A DNA stretch of 8,664 nucleotides from the NCBI GenBank assembly GCA_025929655.1, contig JAICPV010000067.1, positions 1 to 8,664 on the forward strand, written 5' to 3'. Numbering within the stretch: the first letter of the stretch is position 1; each line of letters opens with the position of its first letter. The notes under the pieces were generated by a model, which was not told where the DNA came from, did not search any database, and saw only the letters and a program-made list of their open reading frames with translations. Positions 6,526-8,664 of the stretch are shown here, piece by piece. Made by a program: the position numbers and the translations under genes. The stretch is from Pyrinomonadaceae bacterium. GTDB taxonomy: Bacteria; Acidobacteriota; Blastocatellia; Pyrinomonadales; Pyrinomonadaceae.

Positions 6526-7026
6526 TTAATTGATCGTTACCTTTCGTCTGCCGAAGCGTCGTGCCTCTGCACAGCTTGGCATCCAGATATCGATCTTTCT
6601 TCCCTTCACGTTACCGCCGGTGTCCGAAACCAGATAGGTTCCGCTGTACGAACCGGCGCCGAGGCTGACGCTGCTGCCCAATTTGAGAACACGCGGGTCG
6701 GCGGCGATGATACCGCGTCGAACACCGTGGCCCATGGCAGTTCTGCCTCGAAGGCAATAAGCTGTAGCCGTAAAAGAACCTCTGTTGGCCGCTTTCGACG
6801 AAACCGTCTTTTTGACCAGTTTCTTTGCGTCGTCGTTTATTGCCGGCGGCTCGGCTATCACATTGTCAATTGCAGCTTCTGATCCAATAAAACTTCCTGC
6901 GATTCCTTTTTGCGATGTTGACTTCGCTGAACTGAGGCCTGTTTGTGTCCGGGTCTGTGCGTATACAAAAGCAACGAACGTGACCACGATGGACAGAACA
7001 ATGCCTCCTCTGACGAGTTTATTCAT
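6526..7026 (-). CDS. Secreted 3D-domain protein, probable peptidoglycan-active enzyme
   Basis: This 166-residue protein has an N-terminal Sec signal (MNKLVRGGIVLSI, then VVTFVAFVYAQ, with likely cleavage near residue 24), a low-complexity linker (about 25-80) and a C-terminal 3D domain (about 84-165). The 3D domain is a double-psi beta barrel related to the MltA lytic transglycosylase core. The three conserved aspartates that give it its name are visible: Asp110 in AADPRV, Asp135 in SDTGG and Asp146 in KIDIW. Related proteins (YuiC/Sps, YocH type) cleave or remodel peptidoglycan, so a role in wall turnover outside the cytoplasm is inferred. Cys91 and Cys152 could form a disulfide. The ATG at 7026 is supported by AAGGAG 8 bases upstream and by the complete signal peptide. 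The gene faces tRNA-Ala and shares its terminator. A leader of about 160 nt with a long hairpin suggests regulation at the RNA level. Confidence 0.9.
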   Translation of the reverse strand: MNKLVRGGIVLSIVVTFVAFVYAQTRTQTGLSSAKSTSQKGIAGSFIGSEAAIDNVIAEPPAINDDAKKLVKKTVSSKAANRGSFTATAYCLRGRTAMGHGVRRGIIAADPRVLKLGSSVSLGAGSYSGTYLVSDTGGNVKGRKIDIWMPSCAEARRFGRRKVTIN

Positions 7027-7034
7027 TAATTCTG

Positions 7035-7040
7035 CTCCTT
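7035..7040 (-). promoter_or_regulatory. Shine-Dalgarno of the 3D-domain gene
   Basis: AAGGAG on the minus strand lies 8 bases before the ATG at 7026. It is one of only two good ribosome binding sites in the window and fixes the start. Confidence 0.85.
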
Positions 7041-7064
7041 AATTTTTTTGTTCCCGTAAAACGC

Positions 7065-7110
7065 AAAAATAGCGGATTGGGAGCGGCACTCCGCTCTTGC
7101 CACTATTTTT
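7065..7110 (-). promoter_or_regulatory. Long hairpin in the leader of the 3D gene, attenuator-like
   Basis: The inner stem GAGCGG/CCGCTC (7081-7086, 7091-7096, loop CACT) and the outer stem AAAAATAG/CTATTTTT (7065-7072, 7103-7110) join through a partly paired middle section of about 14 bases. Read on the minus strand, the stem runs into a T-rich stretch (CTATTTTT, GCGTTTTAC), then the ribosome binding site about 25 bases further on. This is the layout of a transcription attenuator or a 5' regulatory structure. The plus-strand reading also ends in a T-run. Confidence 0.5.
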
Positions 7111-7191
7111 TGTTCATAAATTCGGAAACGCTTTCGACGTAATGCGAGATCGTCTAATTAAGTAAAGGCCGAATTGGCCAAAACTTTGACG

Positions 7192-7221
7192 ATAATAGCA
7201 TTTTGGTCAGACCCATGTCCA
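7192..7221 (-). promoter_or_regulatory. Candidate promoter of the 3D-domain gene
   Basis: On the minus strand TGGACA (7221 to 7216) and TATTAT (7197 to 7192) each match the sigma70 consensus at 5 of 6 bases and are separated by 18 bp. The predicted start near 7185 gives a leader of about 160 nt. Confidence 0.45.
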
Positions 7222-7283
7222 CCTGAAGAAAACCGGAAGTCCTTATTTTATATGCAATTGCTGTGTTTTCAGTAATTTAGGTC

Positions 7284-7311
7284 TTGTATTTTTTTTCGTT
7301 TTTGGTACACT
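7284..7311 (+). promoter_or_regulatory. Candidate promoter of PilZ gene 7387
   Basis: TTGTAT (7284-7289) and TACACT (7306-7311) are separated by 16 bp that include a run of T residues. The predicted start near 7318 gives a leader of about 69 nt. Confidence 0.45.
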
Positions 7312-7371
7312 TTTCGTCCGCGGCTTTGGGCCGTTTCCCGGGTTCACATCCGAACCGAGACCACAACACAA

Positions 7372-7377
7372 AGAGGA
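7372..7377 (+). promoter_or_regulatory. Shine-Dalgarno of PilZ gene 7387
   Basis: AGAGGA lies 9 bases before the ATG at 7387 and supports this start. Confidence 0.75.
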
Positions 7378-7386
7378 ACTTTAGCT

Positions 7387-7752
7387 ATGCAAGAGCGTCG
7401 CCAAACTGAACGTTATGCCATTTCTTTCCCTGTCCGCGTCCGATGGAAGGACGACGGCGGCCAGCCTATGACCGAAGACGGCCTTACGGAAAACGTCGGC
7501 GTCAACAGCGCTCTTATCTATCTGCCCCGTCTGCTGCCCACTGTCGGCTCGAAGGTCGATCTCACCGTGACCGAAAATCCAAAGGACGAGGTGTCGGTCA
7601 CCGCTCAGGTGATCCGCCTAGAGCGAAACGCCGCTCATCCGCAGGTGGCTCTCAGCCTTGTCGAAGGCGTCCGCGCCTGGAAGAAAAAAGTTTGGGAACA
7701 CGCCGGCGAAACGATCGCCGCCGAGAAACCTGAAGAGTTCGAAGAATGGTAG
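7387..7752 (+). CDS. Small PilZ-like protein with a degenerate ligand motif
   Basis: This 121-residue cytoplasmic protein has the plan of a lone PilZ domain. The N-terminal RxxxR motif is present (Arg5 and Arg9 in MQERRQTERYAISFPVRVRW). Beta-strand-like segments follow (ALIYLP, KVDLTV, VSVTAQVIRLE, PQVALSLVEG), and then a basic-to-acidic helical tail (AWKKKVWEHAG to EEFEEW). The second ligand motif reads NVGVNS (residues 36-41) where (D/N)xSxxG is expected: the serine has become Gly38 and the glycine Ser41. c-di-GMP binding may therefore be weak or lost, or another ligand or partner may be used. It differs from the canonical PilZ protein at 5082 and is not a simple duplicate. It has its own promoter and ribosome binding site and is followed by a REP-like inverted repeat. 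The PilZ assignment rests on RxxxR, size and overall pattern. Confidence 0.78.
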   Translation: MQERRQTERYAISFPVRVRWKDDGGQPMTEDGLTENVGVNSALIYLPRLLPTVGSKVDLTVTENPKDEVSVTAQVIRLERNAAHPQVALSLVEGVRAWKKKVWEHAGETIAAEKPEEFEEW

Positions 7753-7759
7753 ATCGGCC

Positions 7760-7843
7760 TTTGGAGTTCAAGCTTTAGCTTGCCTGCGTTACGATATAAA
7801 TGTAGTTGTTTTCCGTAAGGCCAGCTAAAGCTGGAACTCCAAA
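7760..7843. repeat. REPIN-like element: two inverted REP-type arms
   Basis: Two 25-base arms (7760-7784 and 7819-7843) are inverted copies matching at 23 of 25 positions, with a 34-base spacer. Each arm, read from its outer end, starts TTTGGAGTT, which includes a GGAG tetranucleotide, and then has its own short hairpin: CAAGC-TTTA-GCTTG in the left arm, and CCAGC-TTTA-GCTGG in the right arm read on the minus strand. The two differences between the arms are the two sides of one base pair (A-T versus C-G), so the small hairpin is kept in both. TTACG (7789-7793) and CGTAA (7814-7818) extend the pairing inward after a 4-base bulge. This is the build of REP doublets moved by RAYT transposases. It ends 4 bases before the ATG of the next gene. 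Confidence 0.8.
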
Positions 7844-7847
7844 CGAT

Positions 7848-8664
7848 ATGAAGATCCTCGTTCTCGGGGCCGGCCGTATGGGCTACGGCGCGGCCTTTGA
7901 TCTGATCCATAACTCACCGGGCGTCGAACGCGTCACCGTCGCCGATTTCCATCTAGAAAAGGCCGAAGAGGTCGCCGCGAATGTCGGAACAGACCGCATA
8001 GAAGCTCGTTCCGTCGACTCCGGCGACTATGCCGCTTCGGTCGAACAGATGCGCGGGCATGACGCCGTGATCTCGTGCGTAAACTATTGGTACAACGAGA
8101 GCCTCTCGCGGGCGGCGATCGAAACCAAAGCGAATTTCTGCGACCTCGGCGGCAACAACTACGTCGTCGACAAACAACTCGCGCTGGACGCCGAAGCGAA
8201 AGGAGCCGGCATCAACATCATTCCGGATTGCGGCCTGGCGCCCGGGATGGTTTCGGTCCTGGCGATGCACGGCGCCGCGGAATTCGATCAGCTCGACGAA
8301 CTGCACATACGCGTCGGGGGACTGCCCCAGGATCCTGTACCGCCGCTGGGTTACCAGTTGGTATTCTCGGTCGAGGGCTTGATCAACGAATACGTCGAGG
8401 CCGCGCGCGTGATCCGCAATGGAAAGATCACCGAGGTCGAATCGATGACCGAGCTTGAAAGCCTGGCATTTGAAGGCTTCCCTCCACTCGAAGCTTTTCA
8501 AACCAGCGGCGGCACGTCGACGCTGCCCAATTCATTTCTTGGCAAGGTCAAAGAGCTCGATTACAAAACGATCCGGTACGCCGGGCATTGCGACAAATTC
8601 AAGGCGATGATCGACCTCGGGCTTTGTTCGAGTGAACCTATCGTTCACGAAGAACGCAACATTA
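7848..8664 (+). CDS. Saccharopine dehydrogenase family protein, L-lysine 6-dehydrogenase-like (3' partial)
   Basis: The first 272 residues are in the window and the frame is open to the end. The N-terminus MKILVLGAGRMGYGAA carries the GxGxxG dinucleotide-binding motif (Gly7, Gly9, Gly12) of a Rossmann fold, and Asp33 in VTVADFH ends the second strand, which favours NAD over NADP. Later segments VISCVNYWYNE, CDLGGNN, IIPDCGLAPGM, PLGYQLVFSVEGLI, EAFQTSGGTSTL and YKTIRYAGH are typical of the saccharopine dehydrogenase-like group. From memory they resemble bacterial L-lysine 6-dehydrogenase, which oxidatively deaminates the side-chain amino group of lysine. Lysine catabolism is thus the leading guess; carboxynorspermidine or saccharopine dehydrogenases are alternatives. 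The ATG follows the REPIN-like element by 4 bases and has no Shine-Dalgarno, so translation may be affected by that hairpin. About 110-120 residues would be expected beyond the window. Confidence 0.9.
   Translation, partial: MKILVLGAGRMGYGAAFDLIHNSPGVERVTVADFHLEKAEEVAANVGTDRIEARSVDSGDYAASVEQMRGHDAVISCVNYWYNESLSRAAIETKANFCDLGGNNYVVDKQLALDAEAKGAGINIIPDCGLAPGMVSVLAMHGAAEFDQLDELHIRVGGLPQDPVPPLGYQLVFSVEGLINEYVEAARVIRNGKITEVESMTELESLAFEGFPPLEAFQTSGGTSTLPNSFLGKVKELDYKTIRYAGHCDKFKAMIDLGLCSSEPIVHEERNI

Larger units (their letters stand above)
7027..7386. other. 360-bp divergent intergenic region
   Basis: No open frame of note is present. Reading out towards the 3D gene, the region holds a promoter candidate (7192-7221), a small inverted repeat GGCC-GAATT-GGCC (7167-7179), a long hairpin (7065-7110) and the ribosome binding site. 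Towards the PilZ gene it holds a promoter candidate (7284-7311), a small hairpin GGTTC/GAACC (7341-7356) and a ribosome binding site (7372-7377). I compared the minus-strand leader with what I recall of the ydaO (c-di-AMP) and GEMM (c-di-GMP) riboswitches and saw no convincing match. Confidence 0.7.

Noticed and set aside
6522..7165. Ten-base inverted repeat TTACTTAATT (6522-6531) / AATTAAGTAA (7156-7165) around the 3D gene
   Set aside because: It is short, AT-rich and without target duplications or a transposase; chance is the simpler explanation.
7027..7386. Known c-di-GMP or c-di-AMP riboswitch near the PilZ and 3D genes
   Set aside because: I could not find the conserved core of the GEMM or ydaO classes as I remember them; only a generic hairpin is supported.
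7953..8501. 182-codon open frame on the minus strand
   Set aside because: It is the shadow of the saccharopine dehydrogenase family gene, whose Rossmann motif and later conserved blocks are in the plus frame.

Overview
The window looks like an ordinary chromosomal segment of a moderately GC-rich, probably Gram-negative heterotroph. Two PilZ-domain proteins, a Tat-exported amidase, a 3D-domain wall enzyme, a lysine-dehydrogenase-like enzyme and AT-rich intergenic gaps would fit Acidobacteriota (Blastocatellia-type). That placement rests on general impression, not on a marker gene. No integrase, transposase, phage gene, plasmid gene or CRISPR array is visible.

Layout. Positions 1-2754 (+) hold the C-terminal part of an AddA/RecB-type DNA helicase-nuclease whose start lies outside the window. 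Its stop codon overlaps, on a TTAA, the stop of a convergent gene for a Tat-exported amidase (4373-2751, -). Just upstream of the amidase and co-directional with it is a 187-residue protein that I do not recognise (4972-4409, -). A 109-bp gap with back-to-back promoters separates it from a small canonical PilZ protein (5082-5459, +). A crotonase-type enoyl-CoA hydratase follows (5518-6300, +); its ATG directly follows a hairpin and T-run. Next is tRNA-Ala(GGC) (6386-6461, +) with a near-consensus promoter set between inverted repeats. A strong hairpin terminator downstream probably serves both the tRNA and the facing gene for a secreted 3D-domain wall enzyme (7026-6526, -). A 360-bp divergent intergenic region holds a long hairpin in the presumed leader of the 3D gene and a promoter for a second, degenerate PilZ protein (7387-7752, +). 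An 84-bp pair of inverted REP-like arms follows. The window ends inside a lysine 6-dehydrogenase/saccharopine dehydrogenase family gene (7848-8664, +).

How the genes relate. This is a set of mostly independent housekeeping and accessory genes: DNA-end repair, amide hydrolysis outside the cytoplasm, c-di-GMP sensing, fatty-acid or short-chain acyl-CoA degradation, tRNA, peptidoglycan remodelling and lysine catabolism. Only the unknown protein plus amidase pair looks like an operon. I find no convincing new multi-gene system. The signals most worth following are the REPIN-like element with compensatory changes between its two arms, the structured leader of the 3D gene, the terminator-like hairpin touching the crotonase start codon, the symmetric divergent promoter region, and the Fe-S-type nuclease domain on a full helicase subunit.
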